This document shows, one piece after another, positions 9,184-18,567 of a stretch of DNA of 64,000 nt. Position numbers and translations under genes: made by a program. Under the pieces are notes generated by a model, which was not told where the DNA came from, did not search any database, and saw only the letters and a program-made list of their open reading frames with translations. This DNA is from Flagellimonas oceani (lineage in GTDB: Bacteria; Bacteroidota; Bacteroidia; Flavobacteriales; Flavobacteriaceae): assembly GCF_011068285.1 (NCBI RefSeq), contig NZ_CP049616.1, positions 3,368,001-3,432,000 of the forward strand, read 5' to 3'. Each line of letters opens with the position of its first letter. Position 1 is the stretch's first letter.

Positions 9184-10221
9184 TTACCAACTTCCACTGG
9201 CGCCACCACCACCAGAGCTCCCGCCTCCGCCAGAGAAGCTGCTGGACGAACCGCTCCGGGAACTGGATCCAAAGGAATGGGTGCCCGAAGAGGAAAAGGT
9301 TTTCTTTATATAGGTCTTGTCGGATTTAAAAAGCGACAGTTTAAAGTCTTTGTCCCCTTTCTTCCTGATTTTTAGGATTGCCAAGAGTACGGTGATAACA
9401 ATAAATGTCAAAATGACCCCAAAAACCCAAGTGAAATCTTTGGCCATTCCATTCAACAAATCATCATAACCAAGCAACATGGCCATAAAAAACAGGGGTA
9501 TTCCAATAAAGACCAATCCAAAAATCAATGGAAACATCATGAAAATTCCCATGAACACCCCTCGTACCACTGCCAGTTTTCCAGTAAAAATGCCCCGGAT
9601 TATTTCGATAACCGTGGAATAGCCCTTATAAAAAACGAATCCCCCTGCGGCTACGAACATCATCAAAAACAAGCCAATAATTATATATAACCACCAAGGC
9701 ACTTCAGCCTCGGCATCTATCTCCGCTTTAAACTCGTCCAATGCTTCCGGATTGTTCAGGAATTCGATGATCTGATCGGTGGCCAAATCGATTCCCTCAA
9801 AGTAATTTTCTTCCTTAACTCTGGGAATCATGGTGTTTCGGATAATACGCGATGCAACGGCATCGGTGATATAAGGTTCCAAACCATAGCCCACCTCAAT
9901 TCGCACTTTCCTATCGAGTTCCGAGAACAGAATCAATACGCCATTGTCATCGCCGGACTGTCCCAATTTATTTTGATTAAAGACCATCAGTGCATACTGT
10001 TCAATAGTCTCGTTCCCTAAATCATCAATGGTCAAGACCACCAATTGATTGGTGGTTTCCGATTCAAATTGATACAACTTGGTGCGAAGTTCTTCAAGTT
10101 GTGATGGGGTAAAAATCTGTGCATTGTCCGTAACGATTTCGGTCAATTTGGGATACTCTAGCTGTGCCGCGCACAGCGAGCAAATCAAAAAAATAAGACC
10201 AAAGCATTTCGTTTTTAGCAT
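9184..10221 (-). CDS. TPM-domain membrane protein
   Basis: 345 residues: signal peptide (to CAAQ), a TPM domain at about residues 25-160 (VTDNAQIFTPSQLEELRTKL and VRIEVGYGLEPYITDAVASRIIRNTMIP), three or four membrane segments at about 178-285, and a Gly/Ser-rich tail ending in SGGGGSSGGGGASGSW. This is the usual plan of the YgcG-type TPM family. The TPM domain has been linked to phosphatase activity or photosystem maintenance in other lineages, but the function in Bacteroidota is unsettled. It lies 52 bases upstream of the penicillin-acylase gene, possibly one transcript. Confidence 0.85.
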   Translation of the reverse strand: MLKTKCFGLIFLICSLCAAQLEYPKLTEIVTDNAQIFTPSQLEELRTKLYQFESETTNQLVVLTIDDLGNETIEQYALMVFNQNKLGQSGDDNGVLILFSELDRKVRIEVGYGLEPYITDAVASRIIRNTMIPRVKEENYFEGIDLATDQIIEFLNNPEALDEFKAEIDAEAEVPWWLYIIIGLFLMMFVAAGGFVFYKGYSTVIEIIRGIFTGKLAVVRGVFMGIFMMFPLIFGLVFIGIPLFFMAMLLGYDDLLNGMAKDFTWVFGVILTFIVITVLLAILKIRKKGDKDFKLSLFKSDKTYIKKTFSSSGTHSFGSSSRSGSSSSFSGGGGSSGGGGASGSW

Positions 10222-10339
10222 AATTTTTCAAATTTGGAACCTCTAAATATAGCATTTGTATTCTTTCCATACTCAAAACACTATCTGTGCAACATCCTTT
10301 TAAATTGATGTAACTTGCAAACTCTTTCTAAAAAAAAAT

Positions 10340-12076
10340 ATGCCCGATAAAAAAGTAAGCATCCTCACCGCATTTAAAACCATTATTTGGCCCAAACGCA
10401 AGCTCGTTTTTATTGGCCTTTTTTTGATTGCCGTCAGCAAAGCGGCCAGTTTTGTGGCGCCGATTGCCTCCAGATACCTCATCGATAACGTTATCGTGAA
10501 CAAAGATGTGGATATGCTCAAATATCTGGTCGCCGGGGTTATGTTGGCCATTTTGGTACAGGCGGTCACTTCCTTTTTATTGACCAAAATTTTAAGCGTT
10601 CAGGCGCAATATCTGATTTCAGAACTGCGGGCTCAGGTGCAGAAAAAAGTGCTGGCATTGCCCGTTCGCTTTTTTGATAATGCAAAGTCGGGTGCTTTGG
10701 TTTCCCGAATTATGTCGGATGTTGAAGGAGTCCGGAATTTAATCGGCACCGGTTTGGTGCAACTGGTCGGTGGAATCATCACAGCGGTGGTTTCTGTGAC
10801 ATTGCTTATGAAAATCAGTGTGTTTATGACGCTTTTCACCTTTATTCCGCTGACCATTTTTGCCATCATCGCTTTAAAAGCATTCAAAATCATCCGCCCC
10901 ATTTTCAGAAATCGCGGCAAGATCAATGCTGAAGTTAAAGGCAGATTGACGGAAACCTTGGGCGGAATCCGCGTCATTAAAGGTTTTAATGCCGAAAAAC
11001 AGGAAGAAGAAGTGTTTGAAGTGGGAGTGGAACGTTTGTATGAAAATGTAAAAAAGAGCTTGACCACTACCGCTTTTATGACCAGTTCCTCCACCTTTTT
11101 ATTGGGTGTGGCTACCACGAGCGTGATGGGTTTTGGTGGGTATAAAATCATTCAAGGCACCCTTACCGTAGGGCAATTTGTGGAGTTTACCGTGTTGTTG
11201 GGTTTGATGATTGCCCCCATTGTGCAAATGAGCAGCGTGGGAAGCCAATTGACGGAGGCCTTGGCCGGCTTGGACCGCACCGAGGAATTGATGAATCTGG
11301 AAGAAGAATCGGACGAAGAAAACCGAAACATCGTTTTGGATAATGTGGTCGGTAAAATGTCTTTTTCCGATGTCTCTTTTTCCTATGAGGAAGACAAACA
11401 AGTCCTGCACAGCATCAGTTTTGATGTGGAACCCGGGCAGGTTATCGCTTTGGTCGGGAGTTCCGGTTCGGGCAAATCCACCATTGCCGGTTTGGCCGCC
11501 AGTTTTTTAAACCCAGATTCGGGGAAAATTACCATTGATGGGCACGACCTTTCCAAAGTAAATTTGAACAGTTTCCGTCAGCATTTGGGCGTTGTGCTGC
11601 AAGATGATTTTTTGTTTGAAGGCAGCATTCGGGAAAATATACTTTTCCCACGACCCGATGCCAGTGAAGAAAAATTACGCGAAGCTGTGAAAGCCGCCTA
11701 CGTGGATGAATTTACCGATCGTTTTGACAAAGGTTTGGATACGCTTATTGGGGAACGTGGCGTTAAGCTCTCGGGTGGTCAGCGCCAGCGTATTGCCATT
11801 GCACGGGCCATTTTGGCCGACCCAAAAATATTGGTTTTGGATGAGGCCACATCAAGCTTGGATACCGAATCCGAAGCACTTATTCAAAAAAGTTTGGGGG
11901 AGTTGACCAAAGGCAGGACCACTTTTGTAATTGCACACCGACTGAGCACTATTCGCAAGGCGGACCAAATTTTAGTGATTGAAAACGGTCACATACTGGA
12001 ACAGGGCACCCACGAAAAATTAATTGCTTCCGAAGGAAGATATTACAATCTGTTTACCTACCAAGCAAGGATTTAA
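10340..12076 (+). CDS. ABC exporter, fused permease and ATPase (MsbA-like)
   Basis: 578 residues. Six membrane helices in the first ~310 residues are followed by a canonical nucleotide-binding domain: Walker A GSSGSGKST, signature LSGGQRQR, Walker B ILVLDEATSSLD and H-loop IAHRLS. This half-transporter plan is that of MsbA/LmrA-type lipid or multidrug exporters and would work as a homodimer in the inner membrane. The substrate is unknown. It is a useful internal contrast with the degenerate ABC protein at 56392-58059. The stop overlaps the convergent ferredoxin stop by four bases. Confidence 0.92.
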   Translation: MPDKKVSILTAFKTIIWPKRKLVFIGLFLIAVSKAASFVAPIASRYLIDNVIVNKDVDMLKYLVAGVMLAILVQAVTSFLLTKILSVQAQYLISELRAQVQKKVLALPVRFFDNAKSGALVSRIMSDVEGVRNLIGTGLVQLVGGIITAVVSVTLLMKISVFMTLFTFIPLTIFAIIALKAFKIIRPIFRNRGKINAEVKGRLTETLGGIRVIKGFNAEKQEEEVFEVGVERLYENVKKSLTTTAFMTSSSTFLLGVATTSVMGFGGYKIIQGTLTVGQFVEFTVLLGLMIAPIVQMSSVGSQLTEALAGLDRTEELMNLEEESDEENRNIVLDNVVGKMSFSDVSFSYEEDKQVLHSISFDVEPGQVIALVGSSGSGKSTIAGLAASFLNPDSGKITIDGHDLSKVNLNSFRQHLGVVLQDDFLFEGSIRENILFPRPDASEEKLREAVKAAYVDEFTDRFDKGLDTLIGERGVKLSGGQRQRIAIARAILADPKILVLDEATSSLDTESEALIQKSLGELTKGRTTFVIAHRLSTIRKADQILVIENGHILEQGTHEKLIASEGRYYNLFTYQARI

Positions 12077-12405
12077 GCTTCCTCAGGAGCGAGTTCAACT
12101 TCAAGACCATCCAAGTCTTCCGTAATATGGATTTGGCAACCCAAGCGACTGTTGTCCTTCACAAAAAAGGCTTCGGCCAACATTGCTTCCTCGTCATCCG
12201 ACTTTTCCGGAAGCTCATGGTCGGATTGCACATAGCATTGGCAAGAAGCGCACATTGCCATCCCACCACAAATTCCGATGGTTCCCTCCGGAGCAAGTTC
12301 GTAGGAACGAACCACTTCCATCAGGTTCATGTTCATATCTGTTGGTGCATCCACTTCGTGCGAAACACCTTCACGGTCGGTTATCTTTAGCTTTATATCA
12401 CTCAT
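12073..12405 (-). CDS. 2Fe-2S ferredoxin, adrenodoxin type
   Basis: 110 residues. The cluster ligands are visible as C-x5-C-x2-C in CGGMAMCASC plus a distal Cys in RLGCQI, the spacing of adrenodoxin/Isc-type ferredoxins. Surroundings are acidic, as expected for an electron carrier. It is the last gene of a leftward set with Mrp, NifU-like and a ferredoxin-NADP reductase, so it is the probable redox partner of that reductase and a possible electron donor for Fe-S assembly or monooxygenases. The 54-base gap to the reductase gene carries a small palindromic repeat (12415-12445). Confidence 0.92.
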   Translation of the reverse strand: MSDIKLKITDREGVSHEVDAPTDMNMNLMEVVRSYELAPEGTIGICGGMAMCASCQCYVQSDHELPEKSDDEEAMLAEAFFVKDNSRLGCQIHITEDLDGLEVELAPEEA

Positions 12406-12414
12406 AATCTTTCT

Positions 12415-12445
12415 AGGGACACCCCTAAAGTCCCCTCAAGGGGAC
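12415..12445. repeat. Small palindromic intergenic repeat
   Basis: The gap between the reductase and ferredoxin genes contains AGGGAC, then GTCCCCT and GGGGAC. The core GTCCCCTCAAGGGGAC (12430-12445) is a 6-bp stem with a 4-base loop, and AGGGAC at 12415-12420 can pair with GTCCCT as an alternative. There is no T-run, so it is a poor terminator. I recall similar CCCCTAAAGTCCCC-like units between genes in other flavobacteria; copy number needs a genome search. Confidence 0.55.
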
Positions 12446-12459
12446 ATTTATACTAATAA

Positions 12460-13518
12460 TTAATCAATTGCTTTGACCACCGCTTTCGGCGCTTCTTTTT
12501 TACTGCCATCAAATCCTGTAACACCGCCAACGGTGGTATACTTCATGACATATTTTTTATCGGGGAATATTTTTTGATAGGCACTTTGGCACATCAACGT
12601 GGCTTCGTGGAAACCGCAAAGGATCAATTTTAATTTCCCAGGGTAGGTATTGACATCCCCAATGGCATAGATACCAGGGATATTGGTTTGGTAATCGTAC
12701 GTGTTATCCACCTTGATGGCATTTTTCTCTATTTCGAGTCCCCAATTGGAAATGGACCCTAATTTTGGTGATAATCCAAACAACGGAATAAAGTTATCTA
12801 CCTCGACATCCTTTTCTTCGGATGTGGCCGTGTCCTTAACGGTAACTTTCTCCAATTGGCTTTCTCCCTTGAGCGCAACCACTTCGGCGGGGGTGATCAA
12901 ATTGATTTTGCCCTCATTTTTGAGCTGTTGTACTTTCTCCACGGAATCCAAGGCACCCCTAAATTCGTTTCTGCGGTGAACCAAGGTCACTTCTTTGGCA
13001 ATATCGGCCAAAAAGATGGACCAGTCCAAAGCGGAATCTCCTCCACCTGCGATCAACACTTTTTTGCCTCGGTAGATTTCCGGTTCTTTGATCATGTAGG
13101 CCACTCCGTTGTCCTCATACTTTTCCAGGTCCTTCAACAATGGCTTTCGTGGTTCAAAACTTCCCAGGCCGCCAGCAATGGCAACTACGGGAGCGTGATG
13201 CTTGGTTCCTTTGTTGGTTGTGACGATAAATGACCCATCTTCCAATTTCTCAATGGTCTCGGCACGCTCGCCCAGGGTAAAACCGGGCTGAAACGGTTTT
13301 ATCTGCTCCATGAGATTGTCCACCAAATCGCCCGCCAATACTTCGGGATAACCGGGAATGTCGTAAATGGGTTTCTTTGGGTATATTTCCGAACATTGTC
13401 CGCCTGCTTGCGGCAATGCATCGATTAAATGACATTTGAGTTGTAAAAGGCCGGCTTCAAAAACAGCAAAGAGACCCGTAGGTCCCGCTCCAATTATCAG
13501 AATATCTGTTTTGATCAT
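12460..13518 (-). CDS. Ferredoxin-NADP(+) reductase, thioredoxin-reductase-like
   Basis: 352 residues. It has the FAD-binding motif DILIIGAGPTGLFAVFEAGL at the N-terminus, a second Rossmann motif KVLIAGGGDSALDW for NADPH near residue 160, and the C-terminal FAD motif IPGIYAIGDVNTYPGKL. The CxxC of thioredoxin reductases is absent, which fits the YumC-type ferredoxin/flavodoxin-NADP reductases. It would move electrons between NADPH and the ferredoxin encoded next. Part of the leftward Mrp-NifU-reductase-ferredoxin group; 63 bases separate it from the NifU-like gene upstream. Confidence 0.9.
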   Translation of the reverse strand: MIKTDILIIGAGPTGLFAVFEAGLLQLKCHLIDALPQAGGQCSEIYPKKPIYDIPGYPEVLAGDLVDNLMEQIKPFQPGFTLGERAETIEKLEDGSFIVTTNKGTKHHAPVVAIAGGLGSFEPRKPLLKDLEKYEDNGVAYMIKEPEIYRGKKVLIAGGGDSALDWSIFLADIAKEVTLVHRRNEFRGALDSVEKVQQLKNEGKINLITPAEVVALKGESQLEKVTVKDTATSEEKDVEVDNFIPLFGLSPKLGSISNWGLEIEKNAIKVDNTYDYQTNIPGIYAIGDVNTYPGKLKLILCGFHEATLMCQSAYQKIFPDKKYVMKYTTVGGVTGFDGSKKEAPKAVVKAID

Positions 13519-13581
13519 ATACTAGGGGTTTTGGCGCGCAACTTAGTGCATGCCCAAAAAAAGATTTATGATTTTTATCAG

Positions 13582-13833
13582 TTAGGAGATATTGATGACT
13601 TCCTCGATTTGTGGCGCGTACTTTTTAATGGTCATTTCCACACCACTTTTCAAGGTCATTTGGTTTACACTGCATCCGATGCAGTTTCCTTCCAAACGCA
13701 CTTTTACTGTATTGTCCTCGATGGATATCAAAGTAATATCTCCTCCATCGCTCTGTAAAAATGGACGTATTTCTTCCAACGCCTTTTCTACATTACTTCT
13801 TGTTTCTTCTGATGTCATTGTTGTCATGCTCAT
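13582..13833 (-). CDS. NifU-like Fe-S scaffold/carrier protein
   Basis: 83 residues, essentially only the NifU C-terminal (Nfu) domain: ALEEIRPFLQSDGGDITLISI is the family's N-terminal part, and CIGCS carries the C-x2-C pair that holds a [4Fe-4S] cluster between two monomers. Its role is delivery of clusters to target proteins. Its start overlaps the Mrp stop by four bases (ATGA type), so translation is likely coupled and the two proteins probably act together in cluster transfer. Confidence 0.92.
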   Translation of the reverse strand: MSMTTMTSEETRSNVEKALEEIRPFLQSDGGDITLISIEDNTVKVRLEGNCIGCSVNQMTLKSGVEMTIKKYAPQIEEVINIS

Positions 13834-14969
13834 TTCTTTTTAACAGCGGCACAACCGGCCATTGTTGTAATCTTTATTGCTTCGGTCGGAGGAAGGTCCG
13901 TATTTCTTCTTACAACTTCCTGAACCACATTTTTGGTAAGCTCCTCAAAGGCTTCTTCGGTAGGGGTCGCTGTCTGTAATGCTGCCGGCCTTCCAACATC
14001 TCCGGCCTCTCGAATGCTCTGTACCAATGGAATCTCTCCTAAAAACGGCACATCCAAATCTTCTGATAGGTTTTTTGCACCGTTCTCTCCAAAGATGTGA
14101 TATTTGTTATCTGGCAGTTCCGCTGGTGTAAAATACGCCATATTCTCCACGATTCCCAATACGGGCACATTAATGGCCTCTTGCTGGAACATGGCCACTC
14201 CTTTTCTGGCATCGGCCAAAGCGATTTCTTGCGGAGTGCTCACCACTACCGCACCGGTTACGGGCAAGGATTGCATTATGCTCAAATGGATATCCCCGGT
14301 TCCCGGTGGCAAATCCAACAACAGGAAGTCCAATTCGCCCCAATGAGCATCAAAGATCATTTGGTTCAATGCTTTTGCAGCCATGGGCCCTCTCCAAATC
14401 ACGGCTTGGTTGGGCTGGGTGAAAAATCCTATGGAAAGTAATTTTACCCCATAGTTTTCGATGGGCTTCATCTTGGCCTTGCCATCCACATTGATGGACA
14501 ATGGTTTCTCCGTGGCCACATCGAACATAATGGGCATGGATGGCCCATAGATATCCGTATCCAACAGTCCCACTTTAAAGCCCATTTTGGCCAAAGTAAC
14601 AGCGATATTGGCGGTTACGGTAGATTTACCTACGCCACCTTTCCCGGATGCTACGGCTATGATATTCTGGATTCCCGGAATTGGGTTTCCCTTTATTTGA
14701 TTTACTTTAGGTTTTGCGGGGGCTTCAACTTTTAGGTTGACCTTTATTTTTGCTTTCTCGTATACTTCTCGGTGAATACATTTCAATATTTCCACCTCGG
14801 TCTTCTTCTTTGCCTGTAGACTCGGGTTTTTTATCGTTACATCCACCTCAACCTCATCACCAAAAACTTGAACATTGGTAACCGAACCACTCTCCACCAA
14901 GTTCTGTCCTTCGCCGGGAGCCGATATTTTTTCCAATGCCTTAAGAATGTCCACTTTTTTCAGCTTCAT
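13830..14969 (-). CDS. Mrp/NBP35-family Fe-S carrier ATPase
   Basis: 379 residues: an N-terminal MIP18/DUF59 domain (about 1-90) and a P-loop ATPase domain with the deviant Walker A ASGKGGVGKST at about 106-116, then DTDIYGPSMP and LLDLPPGTGDIHL. This is the Mrp/ApbC layout; such proteins bind and pass on Fe-S clusters with ATP hydrolysis. The C-terminal C-x-x-C of eukaryotic NBP35 is not visible, only a single Cys in MAGCAAVKKK at the end. First gene of the Fe-S operon; its upstream gap to the amidase is about 220 bases. Confidence 0.92.
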   Translation of the reverse strand: MKLKKVDILKALEKISAPGEGQNLVESGSVTNVQVFGDEVEVDVTIKNPSLQAKKKTEVEILKCIHREVYEKAKIKVNLKVEAPAKPKVNQIKGNPIPGIQNIIAVASGKGGVGKSTVTANIAVTLAKMGFKVGLLDTDIYGPSMPIMFDVATEKPLSINVDGKAKMKPIENYGVKLLSIGFFTQPNQAVIWRGPMAAKALNQMIFDAHWGELDFLLLDLPPGTGDIHLSIMQSLPVTGAVVVSTPQEIALADARKGVAMFQQEAINVPVLGIVENMAYFTPAELPDNKYHIFGENGAKNLSEDLDVPFLGEIPLVQSIREAGDVGRPAALQTATPTEEAFEELTKNVVQEVVRRNTDLPPTEAIKITTMAGCAAVKKK

Positions 14970-15190
14970 GTATCCTGATTTTATATGCAGTCGTTTAAAT
15001 CAATTCTAAATTACAAAGATACGGTGTTGGTCTTAGATTAAGAAGTTAGCGTGCTGAATTTCAAAAAAATCAGTTTTAAAATAAGGGTAATGCAATAAAC
15101 ACGGTTACCGGGCACAAAAGAGTTTTATTATTGTGTTGGTTTTTTGAAAAAATGTAGTTTAGAAGCTGCTATTTGAAATTATCGACCAAC

Positions 15191-16852
15191 ATGCTACCAA
15201 AAACCAAAATTTCCCTCATTTTTCTTTTGTTTATTTCGTTGACATGGCTCTCATGTTCCACCAATAAAAACACTTTCACCAAACGGGATGTGAAAAAGTC
15301 GGAAAAATTGATCGGGCTTCATTTTGCGAACAAAAATATTGATACCCTTTACCCCTATTTAAAAAGAAACCGCAGCGGTTTTGATTCATTGCGCAAATAT
15401 CCTGTGGGAAATGATGTGTTTCCTGCCATCCGTTTTGACCCCACCCCATTTGGCTTTATCATGCCAACGCAACACAATGGGACGGAATGGGAAATACCTG
15501 ATAATGTTGACATTCCAGAGCCATACGATTTATTGGCATTTTACACCATTCCGCAATTGGCTTCCTTGATTAAAAATCAGAAAATAACCTCAACGGAGCT
15601 GACGAAATTTTTCTTGGCCCGACTCAAAAAATATCAGCCGGCACTCCAATGCAGCATCAGCATAACCGATAGTTTGGCATTGGCACAGGCCAAGCGTGCC
15701 GATGAGGAAATCAAAAACGGTAAGTATCGCGGCATCTTGCACGGCATTCCCTACGGGACGAAAGATTTGATGGCGGTTCCCGGCTACCCGACCACTTGGG
15801 GAGCTGCTCCGTACAAGGACCAGATTATTGATGAAACGGCCACGGTTGTGAAAAAACTGGAGGATGCCGGAGCCATTTTAGTGGCCAAATTGGTTTCAGG
15901 CGCGTTGGCCCGTGGCGATGTTTGGTTCGATGGGAAAACCAAAAATCCCTGGGACACTACTCAAGGCGCCAGTGGTTCTTCGGCAGGTTCGGGTTCCGCA
16001 ACTTCGGCCGGGCTTGTTCCTTTTGCATTGGGAACGGAAACCTTGGGCTCCATTACTTCCCCAAGTACGCGAAACGGGGTTACAGGCCTCCGCCCAACTT
16101 ACGGCAGGGTGAGCCGCCACGGAGTGATGAGCTTGAGCTGGTCCATGGACAAGGTTGGTCCGTTGGGACGAAATGCCGAGGATTGTGCCATTGTTTTTGA
16201 GGCCATTCAGGGAAAGGACAAGAATGACCTGACCACCGTTGATCTGCCTTTTGGCGTGGATTGGAAAAAAGATTTCAAAAAACTAAAAGTGGCTTATTTG
16301 AAAAAAGACATCGAAGAAGACACGACACAAACAGGCGATAATCTGAGAAATGCACTGAAATCCCTTAAGAAATTGGGCATTGAACCCACCGCGGTTGAAA
16401 TGCCAGAGGATGTGCCCTATCGCGGATTTGACATTATCCTGAGAGCCGAAGCGGGTGCTTTTTTTGATGAACTTGTACGTTCGGGCGGCGTTGACACCAT
16501 GGTGGAACAGGACCAACGTTCCCGTGCCAATTCCTTGCGGCAAAGCAGGTTTATTCCCGCCGTGGAATATATTCAGGCAAACAGGCAGCGCCAAGTGCTT
16601 ATTCAAAAAATGCACGATTTGATGAAGGATTACGATGTGCTTATTTCGCCCACATTTGGAAATGACCAACTTTTGGCCACCAACCTAACAGGCCATCCCG
16701 TAATTGCGGTTCCGACGGGTCTGGATGACAAGAACCATCCTACAAGCATGACTTTTGTGGGCAATTTGTATGGTGAAGAAAGTATTTTACTATTGGCCAA
16801 AGCATTTCAGGACAACACTTCTTTTGATGAATTACATCCTCCCGGCTATTGA
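15191..16852 (+). CDS. Amidase-signature lipoprotein
   Basis: 553 residues. ATG 15191 gives a lipoprotein signal (ISLIFLLFISLTWLSCSTN), which supports it over the upstream TTG at 15173. The amidase-signature triad is in place: Lys in GIPYGTKDLMAVPG, the cis-Ser in GASGSSAGSGSATSAGL, and the Ser nucleophile within TLGSITSPS. The family hydrolyses amide bonds. As a lipoprotein it acts outside the cytoplasm, so it is not the GatA subunit. Substrate unknown. It ends directly at the stop of the convergent alkyltransferase-like gene. Confidence 0.88.
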   Translation: MLPKTKISLIFLLFISLTWLSCSTNKNTFTKRDVKKSEKLIGLHFANKNIDTLYPYLKRNRSGFDSLRKYPVGNDVFPAIRFDPTPFGFIMPTQHNGTEWEIPDNVDIPEPYDLLAFYTIPQLASLIKNQKITSTELTKFFLARLKKYQPALQCSISITDSLALAQAKRADEEIKNGKYRGILHGIPYGTKDLMAVPGYPTTWGAAPYKDQIIDETATVVKKLEDAGAILVAKLVSGALARGDVWFDGKTKNPWDTTQGASGSSAGSGSATSAGLVPFALGTETLGSITSPSTRNGVTGLRPTYGRVSRHGVMSLSWSMDKVGPLGRNAEDCAIVFEAIQGKDKNDLTTVDLPFGVDWKKDFKKLKVAYLKKDIEEDTTQTGDNLRNALKSLKKLGIEPTAVEMPEDVPYRGFDIILRAEAGAFFDELVRSGGVDTMVEQDQRSRANSLRQSRFIPAVEYIQANRQRQVLIQKMHDLMKDYDVLISPTFGNDQLLATNLTGHPVIAVPTGLDDKNHPTSMTFVGNLYGEESILLLAKAFQDNTSFDELHPPGY

Positions 16853-17173
16853 TCAAAGCTCTGTGGCAGGATTCCAAAAATATTTCTGGAAGTCAACAAT
16901 TTGATTGTCTTTCACTGGGATGCCCTCGTTTTCCAGAAGTTGCTGCATAATGTTGCTTCCATCAAAATGATGCTTGCCCGTTAACACCCCTACGCGATTC
17001 ACTACGCGGTGCGCAGGGACATCTTTTGCCAAGGAATTGTTCATGGCCCAACCTACCATTCTGGCACTGCGTGCGGCTCCCAGATATTTGGCTATGGCAC
17101 CATAGGAGGTTACCCTGCCGTAGGGAATCTGTTTGGCGACTTCGTAGACTTTGTCAAAGAAGTTTTCTTCCAT
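16853..17173 (-). CDS. Alkyltransferase-like (ATL/MGMT-fold) protein without the active Cys
   Basis: 106 residues, the size of a single MGMT DNA-binding domain. IPYGRVTSYGAIAKYLG and ARMVGWAMNNS match the O6-alkylguanine transferase fold with its arginine finger. The active-site motif PCHRV reads PAHRV here; I checked the codons (CCT GCG CAC CGC GTA). Proteins with this change bind alkylated guanine and flag it for nucleotide excision repair rather than repairing it directly. That role is inferred from the family. It sits one base from the LysE gene upstream, in the same direction. Confidence 0.88.
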   Translation of the reverse strand: MEENFFDKVYEVAKQIPYGRVTSYGAIAKYLGAARSARMVGWAMNNSLAKDVPAHRVVNRVGVLTGKHHFDGSNIMQQLLENEGIPVKDNQIVDFQKYFWNPATEL

Positions 17174-17174
17174 A

Positions 17175-17810
17175 TCAGCGGTACATAATTCGAATTAGGG
17201 TAATTATGAGCAACAAGAGCATCAACGCGCTCAAAATGTAGTTGGAGTTCTTGGAGAAACGGTTGGTCTTGGTCTCCATCTTATCAAAATAAAAGGTATA
17301 GAGGTACAAAACCGAAAATGTTCCGGCCCCTGCGGCAAATACAAAAGTGGTGATGTCCTTGGCTTCGAACTTTATCCATCCCGCTTCGTTCCACATGGCG
17401 TTCAAGCCGCTGTAGTAGGGGATTGTCAGCAGATTGAGAGCGGCCAACAAAACTCCCTTGAAAAAACTGTTCTTTTTGCTCAGATTGACTTCTTTAATGG
17501 CTTGTGCCTTTGCTTTGTTGCGCTTTGCCATCACAAAAAAGTAAATGGCAAAAAAGGCGAAAACAACCACGGCAATTTTGAAGAGTACATCTATCACCTC
17601 AGGGTTACGGTACAAAAACTTAGAGATATAGACCGCAATATAGGCCTGTACCATAATGGTACTGGAAACTCCCAAACTAAAAATAATCCCGTTCAACTTT
17701 CCTTTTTCCACACTGACCTTAGCTGCGTTCATATTGAGCAAACCGGGAGGTACGGTGGCCATAAAGGCTGCCGAAAACGTGGCAAAAAAGAGAATGAGTA
17801 CGTGGGTCAT
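17175..17810 (-). CDS. LysE-family exporter
   Basis: 211 residues with six hydrophobic segments. FSAAFMATVPPGLLNMNAAKVSVEKGKLNGIIFSLG fits the LysE/RhtB N-terminus, where the PPG..N region lines the path. The family exports amino acids or small metabolites; the substrate is not clear. Nearly contiguous with the trmB gene upstream (3 bases) and the ATL gene downstream (1 base), giving a leftward trmB-LysE-ATL operon. Confidence 0.82.
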   Translation of the reverse strand: MTHVLILFFATFSAAFMATVPPGLLNMNAAKVSVEKGKLNGIIFSLGVSSTIMVQAYIAVYISKFLYRNPEVIDVLFKIAVVVFAFFAIYFFVMAKRNKAKAQAIKEVNLSKKNSFFKGVLLAALNLLTIPYYSGLNAMWNEAGWIKFEAKDITTFVFAAGAGTFSVLYLYTFYFDKMETKTNRFSKNSNYILSALMLLLLIITLIRIMYR

Positions 17811-17813
17811 TGG

Positions 17814-18482
17814 TTAGTTGATCCTAAATTGGATGTAAGTAATTGGTTTTCCTTTTTCAAGATACTGATTTTCGTAGAAAGTCTGAATATCGAGAACTTC
17901 GCGAGGCGCTCCCTCATTTTTGTACACATCGTGATTGGCGTACAAAATTTCGTGCCCCAAACCTTGCAAAAGTCCAAGGGTATAGCCGTGCATGTACTCG
18001 CTATCCGTTTTTAGATTGATAAGCCCTCCTGGCTTCAAGATTTTTTTATATCGCTCCAAAAATACGGGGTTCGTCATTCGGTGCTTGGTGCGTTTGTACT
18101 TAATTTGTGGGTCTGGAAAGGTTATCCAAATTTCGCTAACCTCGCCTTCACCAAAAAGATGGTCCACCAATTCAATTTGGGTGCGCAAAAAAGCTACGTT
18201 GTCCAATTTTTCCTCCAACGCGGTTTTTGCACCGCGCCAAAACCTGGCTCCCTTTATATCTATTCCGATATGGTTTTTGTTTGGATTTATTTGGGCAAGT
18301 CCAACGGTATATTCGCCCTTGCCGCAGCCCAGTTCCAGCACAATGGGATTATCATTGCCAAAAAAAGATGCCCAATCGCCCTTATACTTGAATCCGTCCA
18401 AAACTTCCTCTCTTGTGGGCTGCACCACATTGGCAAATGTTTCGTTCTCTTTGAACCTTTTCAGTTTGTTCTTACTTCCCAC
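17814..18482 (-). CDS. trmB: tRNA (guanine-N7-)-methyltransferase
   Basis: 222 residues. The SAM site is IVLELGCGKGEYTVGLA; HIGIDIKGARFWRGAKTA and the hallmark IWITFPDPQIKYKRTKHRMTNP follow, which is the TrmB substrate region. It makes m7G46 in tRNA using S-adenosylmethionine. The N-terminal KNKLKRFKENETFANVVQPT is the usual Bacteroidota form. First gene of a leftward three-gene unit. Confidence 0.95.
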   Translation of the reverse strand: MGSKNKLKRFKENETFANVVQPTREEVLDGFKYKGDWASFFGNDNPIVLELGCGKGEYTVGLAQINPNKNHIGIDIKGARFWRGAKTALEEKLDNVAFLRTQIELVDHLFGEGEVSEIWITFPDPQIKYKRTKHRMTNPVFLERYKKILKPGGLINLKTDSEYMHGYTLGLLQGLGHEILYANHDVYKNEGAPREVLDIQTFYENQYLEKGKPITYIQFRIN

Positions 18483-18567
18483 TTTCGTATTGAATTGAGC
18501 AAAAAATTAATGATTTGGCAAAACTAAGGAAATCTAAAAGCAATTCGCATTTTGTTTTTTTGTTGTT

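Noticed and set aside
12415..12445. Terminator between reductase and ferredoxin genes
   Set aside because: The hairpin has no U-run and the two genes work together, so it is treated as a repeat.
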